DNA of 42,146 bases from Treponema sp. (GTDB taxonomy: Bacteria > Spirochaetota > Spirochaetia > Treponematales > Treponemataceae), in NCBI GenBank assembly GCA_017961705.1, contig JAGCWT010000181.1:1-42146 (forward strand), written 5' to 3'. The number at the start of each line of letters is the position of its first letter. The first letter of the stretch is position 1. The notes beneath the pieces are model-generated. The model ran no database searches, was not told the origin of the DNA, and saw only the letters and a program-made list of their open reading frames with translations. The translations under genes were made by a program, and so were the position numbers. This document shows, one piece after another, positions 1 to 8,566 of this stretch.

Positions 1-1
1 A

Positions 2-511
2 GTGCGTGGCCTTAACACCAAGCAGATTGTTGAGGGTGTATGCCTTGATCCCCGCATTGGAGACTTCTATAACAATCCTTCTTTTGGTTATGGCGGATAC
101 TGCTTGCCAAAAGACACAAAGCAGCTTCGCGCAAACTACGAGGATGTTCCGGAGAACTTGATAAGCGCCATTGTGGATTCAAACCGTACGCGTAAGGATT
201 TTATTGCGGACCAAATTATAGCAAAAAAGCCAAAGGTTGTTGGCGTTTACCGTCTTACCATGAAGGCAAACAGCGACAACTTCCGTGCCTCTTCAATACA
301 GGGCGTTATGAAGCGCATAAAGGCAAAGGGTATAGAGGTTATTGTCTATGAACCTGTGCTCAAAGAAGATGAATTCTTTAATTCACGCGTTGTAAGAAAC
401 CTTGATGAATTTAAGAAAGAATGCGACGTAATAATTTCCAACCGTCTTGCTCCAGAACTTGATGACGTTAGGCAGAAGGTCTACACCCGCGACATTTACG
501 CACGCGATTAA
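2..511 (+). CDS. ugd: UDP-glucose 6-dehydrogenase, C-terminal part (5' end outside window)
   Basis: This is the C-terminal 169 residues of a UDP-glucose 6-dehydrogenase, which oxidises UDP-glucose to UDP-glucuronate in two NAD-dependent steps. The visible signature is [10 protein letters not shown] (fragment residues 29-38), with the catalytic cysteine at residue 34, followed by the dimerisation helix and the C-terminal UDP-binding domain. The GTG at position 2 is an internal valine codon, not a start, because the reading frame is open to the window edge. The stop lies 8 nt before the next glycosyltransferase gene, so the two probably form one transcript. The product is the substrate of the epimerase encoded at 6159-7184, which links the two converging operons. 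The identification is firm; only the extent is unknown. Confidence 0.93.
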   Translation: MRGLNTKQIVEGVCLDPRIGDFYNNPSFGYGGYCLPKDTKQLRANYEDVPENLISAIVDSNRTRKDFIADQIIAKKPKVVGVYRLTMKANSDNFRASSIQGVMKRIKAKGIEVIVYEPVLKEDEFFNSRVVRNLDEFKKECDVIISNRLAPELDDVRQKVYTRDIYARD

Positions 512-519
512 GGTTTTGT

Positions 520-1590
520 ATGAAAAAGATTGTTGCGATAAACGGAGAGTCTTGGGCAAAAAATTTAACAGGAATAGAACGTGTTGCCCAGGACACCGTT
601 ACCTATCTTGATAAGATTTGTTCCCCAAATGAATTTGAGCTTGTTGTTCCAAAAAACATCCTTCGTCCTGCTGAATTTAAAAACATAAAAGTTGTTCAGC
701 TTGATGCGGAAGCTCATTTCTTTCCCAAGTGGACGCAGATTCATTTTCAGAAATACGTAATAAAGAACCGCCGCCTTAGCTTTGACTTTTCTAACACATG
801 TCCGTATTTTGCACCGGGAATAGAATACCTTCACGACATCTATGCAAAGCTCTATCCTGCCGATTTTAAGCAGACAAGGCGCGACCGGTTGATTCATCTT
901 TACAGCGTACTTATGTACAAAAGAATTGCCCGCCGTGCAAAAAAAATAATTGCCGTAAGCGAATACACAAAAAAGACTATTGTTCAGACTTACAAAATGC
1001 CAGAGCAAAGGATAGAAGTTGTATACGATGGCCTTGGAACCTACCGCGACATTGCCAAGGATGACTCTATTTTTGAAAGGCTGCCCCAGTTGCAAGAAAA
1101 AAAATATTATTTTACGCTTGGCTCTCTTTCCACAAGGAAGAATTTAAAATGGATTGCCGCTCACGCAGAACTTTTTCCAAATGAAGTCTTTGCCGTAAGC
1201 GGAAAACCCATTCCGTCCGTGGTTGCGCCGGAACTAAAAAAATTGAATTCGCTAAAAAATGTTGTAATGACGGGCTACTTGAATGACGGTGAAGTAAAGT
1301 CTCTCCTTTCCAGATGCAAGGCTTTTGTGCTGCCTTCTTATTTTGAAGGATTTGGCCTGCCACCGCTTGAAGCATTGAGTTGTGGTGCAAAGATTATTAT
1401 TTCCAACAGAACTTCTCTTCCGGAAATCTATAAAAACTGTGCCTACTACATTGACCCTGACAATCCAGACATAAATCTTGACAAGCTTCTTGAGCAGCCT
1501 GTGGAAAATCCGTCTGGTCTTTTGGAATGCTTTACTTTGGAAAATACGGCCAAGCGTCTTTACGAGATTGTTAAGGACGTGAACAAATAA
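520..1590 (+). CDS. Glycosyltransferase family 4 (GT-B fold)
   Basis: This 356-residue protein is a family 4 retaining glycosyltransferase that would transfer a sugar from a nucleotide donor to a growing surface glycan at the cytoplasmic face of the membrane. The N-terminal Rossmann half contains the acceptor-site motif TGIERV (about residues 17-22). The C-terminal half has the donor-binding motif EGFGLPPLEAL with the E-x7-E arrangement near residue 275. It has no signal peptide or membrane helix. It follows the UDP-glucose dehydrogenase by 8 nt, with a weak AAGG ribosome site before ATG. The donor and acceptor cannot be deduced from sequence. The family assignment is secure. Confidence 0.88.
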   Translation: MKKIVAINGESWAKNLTGIERVAQDTVTYLDKICSPNEFELVVPKNILRPAEFKNIKVVQLDAEAHFFPKWTQIHFQKYVIKNRRLSFDFSNTCPYFAPGIEYLHDIYAKLYPADFKQTRRDRLIHLYSVLMYKRIARRAKKIIAVSEYTKKTIVQTYKMPEQRIEVVYDGLGTYRDIAKDDSIFERLPQLQEKKYYFTLGSLSTRKNLKWIAAHAELFPNEVFAVSGKPIPSVVAPELKKLNSLKNVVMTGYLNDGEVKSLLSRCKAFVLPSYFEGFGLPPLEALSCGAKIIISNRTSLPEIYKNCAYYIDPDNPDINLDKLLEQPVENPSGLLECFTLENTAKRLYEIVKDVNK

Positions 1591-1634
1591 TAATCACCGC
1601 TATACGGGCAAGGTTCAAATACCTAATACTCCCG

Positions 1635-2783
1635 TCACATTTTGGTTATGTTACCGGTTGTGTTGCCAAAGTTTTCCAAAGTCTTAATTGTCTTTTCGCA
1701 GAAATCTTTGAATTCTTTTGAAAAGCGACTCCTGCTGAATTTTTGTGCGTGTTCAGCTATTACTGCCGGATCAAAAGTTCCCGCTGAATTGGCTTCTTCA
1801 AACTGCCCTATGGCTTTTGCCAGGCTTTCCGCATTCTGTTCGCCAAAGAAAAGTCCCGTCTTGTTTTCTACAACAGTCTCTCTTGCGCCGCCTTTACCAT
1901 AAGCTATTACCGGGCTACCGCAAGATTGTGCCTGTACCGGAATGATTCCAAAATCTTCTTCTGCGCAGAAAAGCAAAGCCCTGCAGCGTTGCAAATAATC
2001 CCTTACTTTTTCATCGCTGATTCTTCCGGTAAATTCAACAAGGGAATTTTTTGCCGCAAGTTTTTTTAATTCCTTTAGCTGGGAACCGCCGCCTATTACG
2101 ACGAGTTTTTTTCCTGACTTTATGCAGGCTTGAATGGCAATGTCTGCCCTTTTGTAGGGAACGAGCCTTGAAAAGAAAACGTAAAAATCTTCGCGCTTAA
2201 CATTGGGATTGTATGAATAGAAATCTGTGTTTACAGGCGGATAAATTACGGTTGATTCCCTGTTCCAGAATTTTTTTATTCTGCGTGAGATGTATTTTGA
2301 ATTTGCGCAGATGGAATCGATTCTTTGTGATGAAATAAAATCCCACTGGCGGATTGCAGGCATCCATTTGTTCATAAAATGCCTTGTCAGCCTTCCGCTG
2401 CGTTTTTTGTAGTCATAAAACAAATCCCAGGCATAGCGCATTGGAGTGTGAACGTAGGCTATGTGGGGAACTGTTGGCGGAGTTATTACCCCCTTTGCAC
2501 ATGATGAAGAGGAACAGATTACCAAGTCATAGCCTGAAAAATCAAATTCTTCAAAAGCCTTGGGCATAAAATTCAGCAGTTTTGTATAAAGGCGCGTTGC
2601 AAATGGAATCTTCTGAAGCCGCGACGTATAGATTTTGTTTTTTGAAAAGTGGCTGCCCATCTTTTTTTTGTCGTAGACAAGGGTAAAAATATCTGCTTCC
2701 GGGTACAATTCAAGAATTGCCGCAACAACATCTTCTGCACCGCCGTAATTTACAAGCCAATCGTGTACAATTGCAACTTTCAT
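1635..2783 (-). CDS. Glycosyltransferase family 4, WbaZ-like mannosyltransferase type
   Basis: This 382-residue GT-B enzyme is the last gene of the leftward glycan operon. The N-terminus HDWLVNYGGAE (residues 7-17) and the HTPMRYAWD block (about 107-115) are typical of WbaZ/WbdC-like mannosyl- and rhamnosyltransferases. The usual E-x7-E donor motif appears as EEDFGIIPVQAQSCG near residue 275, the variant seen in this subfamily. It lacks a signal peptide and should act at the inner face of the cytoplasmic membrane. Its start lies 3 nt after the stop of the upstream glycosyltransferase, so translation is probably coupled. It converges on the rightward gene ending at 1590 with no obvious terminator between them. 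The sugar specificity is inferred from the subfamily only. Confidence 0.85.
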   Translation of the reverse strand: MKVAIVHDWLVNYGGAEDVVAAILELYPEADIFTLVYDKKKMGSHFSKNKIYTSRLQKIPFATRLYTKLLNFMPKAFEEFDFSGYDLVICSSSSCAKGVITPPTVPHIAYVHTPMRYAWDLFYDYKKRSGRLTRHFMNKWMPAIRQWDFISSQRIDSICANSKYISRRIKKFWNRESTVIYPPVNTDFYSYNPNVKREDFYVFFSRLVPYKRADIAIQACIKSGKKLVVIGGGSQLKELKKLAAKNSLVEFTGRISDEKVRDYLQRCRALLFCAEEDFGIIPVQAQSCGSPVIAYGKGGARETVVENKTGLFFGEQNAESLAKAIGQFEEANSAGTFDPAVIAEHAQKFSRSRFSKEFKDFCEKTIKTLENFGNTTGNITKM

Positions 2784-2786
2784 AGA

Positions 2787-3899
2787 TTATCCTCTGACGT
2801 CCTCTAAAATTGAATCAAGAATTTTATTTGCCGTATTTTTATATGAATATATTTTTTTGAATTTTGGAAGCGGGGAGTCATCAGAATAAACCTGGGTCAA
2901 CTTTTGCGCCAGATCGTCCACGCTTCCGGTCTTGAAAAAGCAAACAGGAAGGTCTGCATAAATTTCCTTAAAAACAGGAATGTCCGAAATTATTGCTTTT
3001 GTCCCTGAATAAAGAGCCTGCAATGGGGGAATGCCAAATCCTTCGTAGAGTGAAGGCTGAACAAGAATCTTTGCGGAGGCAAGCAGATGCTTTAGTTCTT
3101 CGTCTGGAAGAAAGCCTGTAAAAACAATCTTGTTTTTTTCTGCGGAAGAAATCAATTTTTGAAGTTCAAGGTCTGCCGTTCTAAAATTTTCCTTTGAGCC
3201 AACAATAAGAAGCTGAGGTTTTTCTTCTTCGGCAAGGGGCAGATTGTCGCGGAATTTTATGAATGCCGGTATTAGCGTTGCCAAGCCTTTGTGCTTTTTT
3301 ATGTTGCCCACAAAAAGTATTGTCTTGCTTTTTTCCCTTACTCCTGCTGAATTTTCTTCTTCGTTATACAGGGGAACTCCGTTGTAGACTACCGTAAGCT
3401 TTTTTTTGCAGCCCAGTTTTTTTATTATGCGCTCCTTGCTGAATTCAGATACGGTAAAAACACCTTTGCTAAGGCGGATGGCGCGTTTGTAGATTTGCTT
3501 GCGCACAAAAGTTCCTGCTTTTCCTGCAATCTCCGGCATGTCCAGAAAAATTATGTCATGAATTGTGGTGTAGACCGGGATTTTTATTCCTCTGGAAAAA
3601 ATGCGGCCCGGGATGTTGCAGTATGGGGAAAAATATGCGTCGCAGGAATTTATTTCTCTGAGCAGGGATGAAGGAAATGCAAGCATTTCTTTTAGGGAAA
3701 AATTTTTTATACTGCATGGTAAGAATGTAAAGTTCTTGCTTGCAGAAGGATGGTTTTGTTCAAGTTCCTCTTTCTTTTTTTCTGGTAAGCCCAAAAACAA
3801 AATGGATGTTCCGCTTAGAATAAAAAAGGGTATTATGCTGTCCAAGAAGGTTCCTATTCCGCTCTTACCGCTCATGCGGCAGTCTATTGCCAATTTCAT
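2787..3899 (-). CDS. Glycosyltransferase family 4
   Basis: This 370-residue GT4 enzyme begins MKLAIDCRMSGKSGIG, the glycine-rich acceptor-side loop common in this family. Near residue 280 it carries YEGFGIPPLQAL, the donor-binding E-x7-E type motif, with the second acidic residue replaced by Gln. An N-terminal loop near residue 135 reads TVSEFSKERI, also typical. The ATG overlaps the stop of the CotH-family gene by 4 nt (ATGA), which indicates translational coupling within one operon. It probably adds one sugar of the surface polysaccharide. The exact donor is not predictable. Confidence 0.86.
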   Translation of the reverse strand: MKLAIDCRMSGKSGIGTFLDSIIPFFILSGTSILFLGLPEKKKEELEQNHPSASKNFTFLPCSIKNFSLKEMLAFPSSLLREINSCDAYFSPYCNIPGRIFSRGIKIPVYTTIHDIIFLDMPEIAGKAGTFVRKQIYKRAIRLSKGVFTVSEFSKERIIKKLGCKKKLTVVYNGVPLYNEEENSAGVREKSKTILFVGNIKKHKGLATLIPAFIKFRDNLPLAEEEKPQLLIVGSKENFRTADLELQKLISSAEKNKIVFTGFLPDEELKHLLASAKILVQPSLYEGFGIPPLQALYSGTKAIISDIPVFKEIYADLPVCFFKTGSVDDLAQKLTQVYSDDSPLPKFKKIYSYKNTANKILDSILEDVRG

Positions 3900-5173
3900 T
3901 TTTGAACCTCACTTGTGTTTATGGCTTTGTCCATCCATTCAAAACGCTTTGTTACCCAGTCCGAAAAATAATTCACTTCTGCGGCATAGGTCTTCCGCTT
4001 TTTCCAGCCGGGTGCGTGGGGCCACTGGCGGTGTCCTATGTTTTTCCAAAGCTGGTCGTTAATCATTATGGGCCCTTCAATTTCTTCCGCTGCCGTATGA
4101 ATCCATTCGCTTGAATTTTTTATGAGTTCTTTTTTTGAATTCCACCTTTCTTTTACAAAGTCTGCAAAAAATGGATCTTCAAAAAGCCGCTTGAACCATT
4201 GGCTTTCTTCTTTTACCCAAAAGCCTTCTGGATTTTCGCAGCCGTCATAGCTTATGTTTCCGCATGAAATGTCAAAGTCCCAGATTGGTCCCATGTAGAT
4301 TTTTTTTGTGTCCGAGTCATAATAAAGGTAGCAAGATGCCTGAAACCTTGCGTCGTGGTTTTTTGTAAATTCATTTATCAAATACCAGTCGGCAAAGCTT
4401 TGCAGGTCAAGATATTTTTGCCAGCCCTTTTCTTTGTCTGCAAAGTCTTCGGAAAAAATTGTATCTTCCGCCTGCTGAATAAAATCCTGACGCTTTTTAA
4501 ATTCCTCGTTGCCCAAGTCATCGGGTTCCTTTATCGTAAAAGAAATTCCCTGCTTGCTTTTAAAATTCCACGCCTTGTTTTTTTGCGAGCGCACTTCAAA
4601 AAGAAATGAACCTTCTTTTGCGTTAAGAGCAAGCCTGTTTGGATGAATGTTGATTTTTTCCGTAAGCGCATAAAGTCCTTCGTAGCGTCCGTTTACAAAC
4701 AAAGCCAAGAATTTTGCATCCGGTGTCCAGTAGCCGCTCTTCCAAACATTCTTGGCCAAGTAATAGGCATAGGCATTGCGAAGGGATGTCTTGTCCGCAG
4801 TGTTTGCCATTAAAACCCATTTCTCTGCTTCCGGGAGTCCCAAAAGAGATGCTGCCTTATCCAGTTTTAACAGGTAGGGCTTTTTGAAAAGTTCCCTGGT
4901 CTTCCATGTAGTGTTGCCCCTACCGCGGATTTTGCAGTTACCGGAAAGAGTTTCCCCGCCGTAGCTAATTGAATACGTAGCCTTTAAATATTTTTCCTTT
5001 GTCTTTATCTTTTTGCCACCCTCTGTTTCTATGAACAAGATTGGTGTGCCGCTTGCCTCGCATTTTTGCGGTGTGATACGGCTGTTAAGTGACAGCAGAA
5101 TCATAATTGCCATTACAAGCATAGCAAGGACAATAAAAACTGGAAATGACGGGGAATATCTTTTTATGCTCAT
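3896..5173 (-). CDS. CotH kinase family protein, membrane-anchored
   Basis: This 425-residue protein has one N-terminal membrane segment (about residues 10-29) followed by a CotH-type kinase domain. Recognisable blocks are KIRGRGNTTW (about 84-93), the KPYLLKL segment with a candidate ATP-binding lysine, LINEFTKNHDARF (about 275-287) and GPIWDFD (about 303-309); the acidic residues of the last are candidate metal ligands. CotH proteins resemble protein kinases and phosphorylate spore-coat proteins in Bacillus. This organism is not expected to sporulate, so the substrate here is unknown. The gene overlaps both neighbours by 4 nt inside a glycosyltransferase operon, so a cell-surface substrate, perhaps glycan-linked, is inferred. 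The topology predicts an extracytoplasmic catalytic domain. Confidence 0.85.
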   Translation of the reverse strand: MSIKRYSPSFPVFIVLAMLVMAIMILLSLNSRITPQKCEASGTPILFIETEGGKKIKTKEKYLKATYSISYGGETLSGNCKIRGRGNTTWKTRELFKKPYLLKLDKAASLLGLPEAEKWVLMANTADKTSLRNAYAYYLAKNVWKSGYWTPDAKFLALFVNGRYEGLYALTEKINIHPNRLALNAKEGSFLFEVRSQKNKAWNFKSKQGISFTIKEPDDLGNEEFKKRQDFIQQAEDTIFSEDFADKEKGWQKYLDLQSFADWYLINEFTKNHDARFQASCYLYYDSDTKKIYMGPIWDFDISCGNISYDGCENPEGFWVKEESQWFKRLFEDPFFADFVKERWNSKKELIKNSSEWIHTAAEEIEGPIMINDQLWKNIGHRQWPHAPGWKKRKTYAAEVNYFSDWVTKRFEWMDKAINTSEVQK

Positions 5174-6162
5174 TTTTTACCCTTGATTTTTTTTCCTATG
5201 CTGCGGATAAAGGATGCCTGTACTTCAAAAAATTTGAACAAAAAGGGTATGTGCGCTTTTAGGTCTGCCATTGTAAACAAAAGTGGAGATTGCATTACGC
5301 TGATTATTCTTTTGTCCGAGAGCATGTGCACTTTGTTAAACTGGAATTTTGCTTCCATTATCATTTGCAGAATGTCTTGCGGAATTTTTCCTTCATCTTT
5401 TATGCGCTGCTGAAGATTTTTGTCTGCAAGCTTGTAGTAGGGCTCGTAATTTTTGCCAGTCATTTCTGATGAATAATAATGGATGATTTTTGCATCTTTT
5501 AAAAATGCAAGTCCTCCGTGGCAGGGCTGGCAGTTCCATTCACCGGGGAGCAGCTGAGCCTTCATTTGTGTGCGGTAATTTGCCTCGTTTAGGGCACTCT
5601 GGTCGTGCATGTCTTTCTTTTTGTAGGCGGAATATTTCCATGCTTCGTTCCAAGCCTTAAAGAATTCTTTTGCATAAGGAGTGTCGCGGGCAAGCACAAG
5701 GCCTCCGTTTATGTTGCCGTTAAGAGCTGCCGTTCCGTGAAAGCCGAGTTTTTTGTCGCGCTTTACAAAGGTTTGTTTGTGCAAGTGTTCATCAAGATAG
5801 ACGTGGGCATCAAGTACACCTGCTATTTCATAAGGGAATTCTTCTATTGAACTAAGGTCAGCACAGATTATTGTGTCGCAGTCAATGTAGAGAAAGTCTC
5901 CCTGCACGTAATCTGGAATTGCGGTTTTAATAAGCCTGGAGCGTTCAGTGTTTCCAACTGTGTCTTCAAACGGTATGCTTATTATTTTTGCAAGTTCTTT
6001 GATTGCGGCTCTTTTCCCGCTGAATGTATTGGCAGTCCCTTGGTCACAAAGAACAAAAACTTCTGCTTCTTTCATGTAAAGCCTGAGCGACGTTAGGGAC
6101 ATGAGGCACTGCTCATAGTAAAAATCACTTTGCGAAGAAACCAAAACGTAAACGTATTTCAT
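5170..6162 (-). CDS. GT8-like glycosyltransferase (GT-A fold)
   Basis: This 330-residue protein resembles family 8 glycosyltransferases. The DxD-type metal and nucleotide-sugar motif is YIDCDTIICADL (about residues 97-108). The downstream NGNINGGLVLARD (about 148-160), the QSALNEA segment and the histidine-containing IIHYYSS (about 226-232) are the other usual conserved blocks. Members use UDP-sugars (galactose, glucose or galacturonate) with retention of configuration. The flanking epimerase makes UDP-galacturonate a possible donor, which is inference. There is no membrane helix. The gene is coupled on both sides by ATGA overlaps, second in its operon. Confidence 0.8.
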   Translation of the reverse strand: MKYVYVLVSSQSDFYYEQCLMSLTSLRLYMKEAEVFVLCDQGTANTFSGKRAAIKELAKIISIPFEDTVGNTERSRLIKTAIPDYVQGDFLYIDCDTIICADLSSIEEFPYEIAGVLDAHVYLDEHLHKQTFVKRDKKLGFHGTAALNGNINGGLVLARDTPYAKEFFKAWNEAWKYSAYKKKDMHDQSALNEANYRTQMKAQLLPGEWNCQPCHGGLAFLKDAKIIHYYSSEMTGKNYEPYYKLADKNLQQRIKDEGKIPQDILQMIMEAKFQFNKVHMLSDKRIISVMQSPLLFTMADLKAHIPFLFKFFEVQASFIRSIGKKIKGKK

Positions 6163-7184
6163 TTTTTATAATAACCCTTATACCATTTTGCAAAGTTGGC
6201 AAGTCCCTGTTCAAGACTTGTTGAAGGTCTAAAGCCAAAGTCTTTTTCAAGGTCGCTTACGTCCGCATAGGTTTGGTAAACATCACCGCTCTGCATGGGC
6301 AAAAGCTCCTTCTTTCCCGGTTCAGAAATTATTCCTTCGTTCATCAGGCAGTTTTCTAGAATCTCCACGAATTTCATCAGGCTGGAAGGCTTACTGTTGC
6401 CAATGTTGTATACCTTGTAGGCAGCCCCGTCTTGTGTAAGTTCAGGCGTCTTTTGCATTATGTTTGTGATTCCGGTAACAATATCATCAACATAAGTAAA
6501 GTCGCGGTACATGTCGCCCATATTGTAAATCTGAATCGCCTCTCCCTTTACAAGCTTGTTGGTAAACTTGAAGTATGCCATGTCCGGTCTTCCCATTGGC
6601 CCGTAAACGGTAAAGAACCTAAGCCCTGTACACGGAATGCCGTAGAGTTTTGAATATGCGTGTGCAAAGAGTTCGTTGGATTTTTTTGTTGCGGCATAGA
6701 GCGAAACAGGATTGTCCACTTTGTCTTCTGTTGAATAGGGAACTTTTTTGTTGCTGCCGTAGACACTGGAGCTTGAGGCAAAGACCAGATGCTCAACCGG
6801 GTGATTTCTGCAAGATTCAAGGATATTGTAAAAACCGATAATATTTGAATGAATGTAGCTGTCCGGGTGGTCAATTGAATATCGTACACCTGCTTGGGCC
6901 GCAAGGTTCACAACGACAGCAGGTTGGTAGTGGGTAAAGATTCGCTCGAGTTCTGCCTTGTCCGCGATGTCCTTCTTCTCAAAAATGAACTGGCTGCCAA
7001 ATTCCTTTAGCATTTTAAGCCGCTCTTCTTTTAGCGAAGTATCGTAATAGTCGCTTATGCAGTCGACTCCGATGATTTTTATATTCTTAAATGAGGTAAG
7101 CAGCTTCTTGCACAAAAACGAGCCGATGAATCCAGCCGCCCCTGTTACGAGGATTGTTTTGTTTTCTAAATCTATATTAGGCAT
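6159..7184 (-). CDS. UDP-glucuronate 4-epimerase (CapI/GAE type)
   Basis: This 341-residue short-chain dehydrogenase/reductase binds NAD through TGAAGFIGS (residues 14-22). Its catalytic pair lies in YAATKKSNE (Y-x3-K, near residue 160), preceded by ASSSSVYG. The block YGPMGRPDMA is characteristic of enzymes interconverting UDP-glucuronate and UDP-galacturonate rather than plain GalE. It would act on the product of the UDP-glucose dehydrogenase encoded at 2-511 and feed the glycosyltransferases downstream. It is the first gene of a five-gene operon (7184 to 1635). The start has no Shine-Dalgarno and sits 6 nt from a TATAAT, so a leaderless mRNA is likely. Confidence 0.9.
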   Translation of the reverse strand: MPNIDLENKTILVTGAAGFIGSFLCKKLLTSFKNIKIIGVDCISDYYDTSLKEERLKMLKEFGSQFIFEKKDIADKAELERIFTHYQPAVVVNLAAQAGVRYSIDHPDSYIHSNIIGFYNILESCRNHPVEHLVFASSSSVYGSNKKVPYSTEDKVDNPVSLYAATKKSNELFAHAYSKLYGIPCTGLRFFTVYGPMGRPDMAYFKFTNKLVKGEAIQIYNMGDMYRDFTYVDDIVTGITNIMQKTPELTQDGAAYKVYNIGNSKPSSLMKFVEILENCLMNEGIISEPGKKELLPMQSGDVYQTYADVSDLEKDFGFRPSTSLEQGLANFAKWYKGYYKK

Positions 7185-7190
7185 GTTCTA

Positions 7191-7219
7191 ATTATAGTTA
7201 AAAAGCCCCTTTGCCGCAA
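7191..7219 (-). promoter_or_regulatory. Promoter of glycan operon, predicted leaderless start
   Basis: On the minus strand, TTGCGG (7214-7219) is followed after 17 nt by a perfect TATAAT (7191-7196). Exactly 6 nt then separate the -10 box from the epimerase ATG at 7184. Transcription is expected about 7 nt downstream of the -10, i.e. at the A of the ATG. No Shine-Dalgarno is present. Confidence 0.72.
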
Positions 7220-7241
7220 CCGATGATTCTTTTTTTGGCTT

Positions 7242-7463
7242 TTAAATGACTGTAAAACCGGATGTGTCTGGCCTTGTCTTTGAAGGCTCATCGTCTTCCA
7301 CGATGCATTTTTTTACTTCGTCAAGGCAGGCATCCAGAATGTTAAGGGCCTGGTTCATAGCCATGCTTATTTCCGGAGTAATGTCTTCAATTTCCTGAAG
7401 GCCGTCAAAAATTGCATTGTAGCCTTTGTTCATTTTCCTGTAGTTTTCGCGACTTACTTTCAT
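7242..7463 (-). CDS. Small hypothetical protein, 73 aa
   Basis: This 73-residue acidic, helix-rich protein was not recognised. It has no signal peptide, membrane segment or cysteine pattern suggesting metal binding (its two cysteines are isolated). The C-terminal tail (about residues 58-73) is polar and probably disordered. An AAGGAA ribosome site lies 7 nt before the ATG, which supports the gene being real. It is divergent from metN and stands alone, separated by 57 nt from the epimerase start. No function is proposed. Confidence 0.62.
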   Translation of the reverse strand: MKVSRENYRKMNKGYNAIFDGLQEIEDITPEISMAMNQALNILDACLDEVKKCIVEDDEPSKTRPDTSGFTVI

Positions 7464-7491
7464 TCTTGAATTCCTTGTAAAAATATGGGCT

Positions 7492-7521
7492 CTTGTACAA
7501 GCACTAAAAAAAATTTATCAT
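7492..7521 (+). promoter_or_regulatory. metN promoter with overlapping palindrome
   Basis: TTGTAC (7493-7498), a 17-nt spacer and TATCAT (7516-7521) form a plausible sigma-70 promoter for metNI. The -35 lies inside a perfect 10-bp palindrome CTTGTACAAG (7492-7501), a candidate operator between the two divergent genes. No SAM riboswitch-like leader is present, as only about 25 nt separate the predicted start of transcription from the ATG. Confidence 0.5.
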
Positions 7522-7552
7522 AAACATGTAAATAAAACAAGCACGGGGTCTT

Positions 7553-8566
7553 ATGCAGATAAAGCTAAATGATTTAAAAAAATCTTACTCCACAAAAGAC
7601 GGCGTTGTGAATGCGGTAGACGGAGTTTCATTGGAAATTCCAGACAATACCATTTTTGGAATAATTGGAAAAAGCGGTGCCGGAAAATCTACTCTGGTCC
7701 GCCTTATAAGCCTCTTGGAAAAGCCTGATTCAGGAAGCATTTTTTATGGTAACAAACAGGTGGACAGCCTTGGCAAAAATGAACTGATTGCCCAGCGCAG
7801 AAGAATCGGAATGATTTTCCAAAACTTCAATTTGTTTTCTTCCAGAACTGCGGCAAAGAACATTGCCTATCCGCTTGAAATTTGCAACACACCGAAAGAC
7901 AAAATAGAATCCCGCGTAAAGGAAATGCTTAACCTTGTAGGCCTTGCAGACAGGGCAGATGCTCCGGTAAGCACACTTTCCGGCGGTCAGAAGCAGCGTA
8001 TTGCAATTGCCCGCGCACTTGCCACGGAACCGGACATTCTTTTTTGCGACGAAGCCACAAGCGCACTTGATCCCCAGACAACACAGTCGATTCTTGACCT
8101 TATCCGCCAGATTCAGGCAAAGATGAACCTTACGGTGGTTATGATTACCCACCAGATGGAAGTTGTGCGTGACGCATGCAGCCTTGTTGCAGTTGTAGAC
8201 GACGGACGCGTTGTGGAACAGGGAACTGTATCCGATGTTTTTACTTGCCCCAAGTCTTTTGTTACAAAGGATTTTATTTCCCGCATTACCCAGGCTCAGC
8301 CGCAGATTTTGCGCTGGTCAGAGGACGGCGGTAAATACATCCTGCATTTTGTCGGAAGCGACACGGACAGGCCAGTTCTTAGCGATTTGTGCAAAAAAGT
8401 GGACGTTGATTTGAACATCCGTGCCGGAGGAATACAGACTCTTCCAGGCAAAAAAATAGGCACTATGATTACAGACATCACAGGTTCTAAGGAAAATGTT
8501 CAGAAAGCGCTTGCATATCTTAAGGAAAGAGGAATTATTGTAGAAGATGCGGAGGAAGGCAAATGA
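7553..8566 (+). CDS. metN: Methionine ABC transporter ATP-binding protein
   Basis: This 337-residue ATPase powers methionine uptake by the MetNIQ system. It shows Walker A GKSGAGKST (about residues 39-47), the signature LSGGQKQRIAIARA (about 141-154), Walker B ILFCDEATSALD (about 161-172) and the switch histidine in MITHQMEVV. The C-terminal 80 residues, with RAGGIQTLPGKKIGTM, are the NIL domain, which binds methionine and inhibits transport in MetN homologues. The length is typical. A short GGGG ribosome site precedes the ATG. The stop overlaps the metI start by 4 nt. Confidence 0.95.
   Translation: MQIKLNDLKKSYSTKDGVVNAVDGVSLEIPDNTIFGIIGKSGAGKSTLVRLISLLEKPDSGSIFYGNKQVDSLGKNELIAQRRRIGMIFQNFNLFSSRTAAKNIAYPLEICNTPKDKIESRVKEMLNLVGLADRADAPVSTLSGGQKQRIAIARALATEPDILFCDEATSALDPQTTQSILDLIRQIQAKMNLTVVMITHQMEVVRDACSLVAVVDDGRVVEQGTVSDVFTCPKSFVTKDFISRITQAQPQILRWSEDGGKYILHFVGSDTDRPVLSDLCKKVDVDLNIRAGGIQTLPGKKIGTMITDITGSKENVQKALAYLKERGIIVEDAEEGK

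Noticed and set aside
7185..7241. Possible riboswitch or small RNA before the glycan operon
   Set aside because: The gap is only 57 nt and is fully explained by the promoter.
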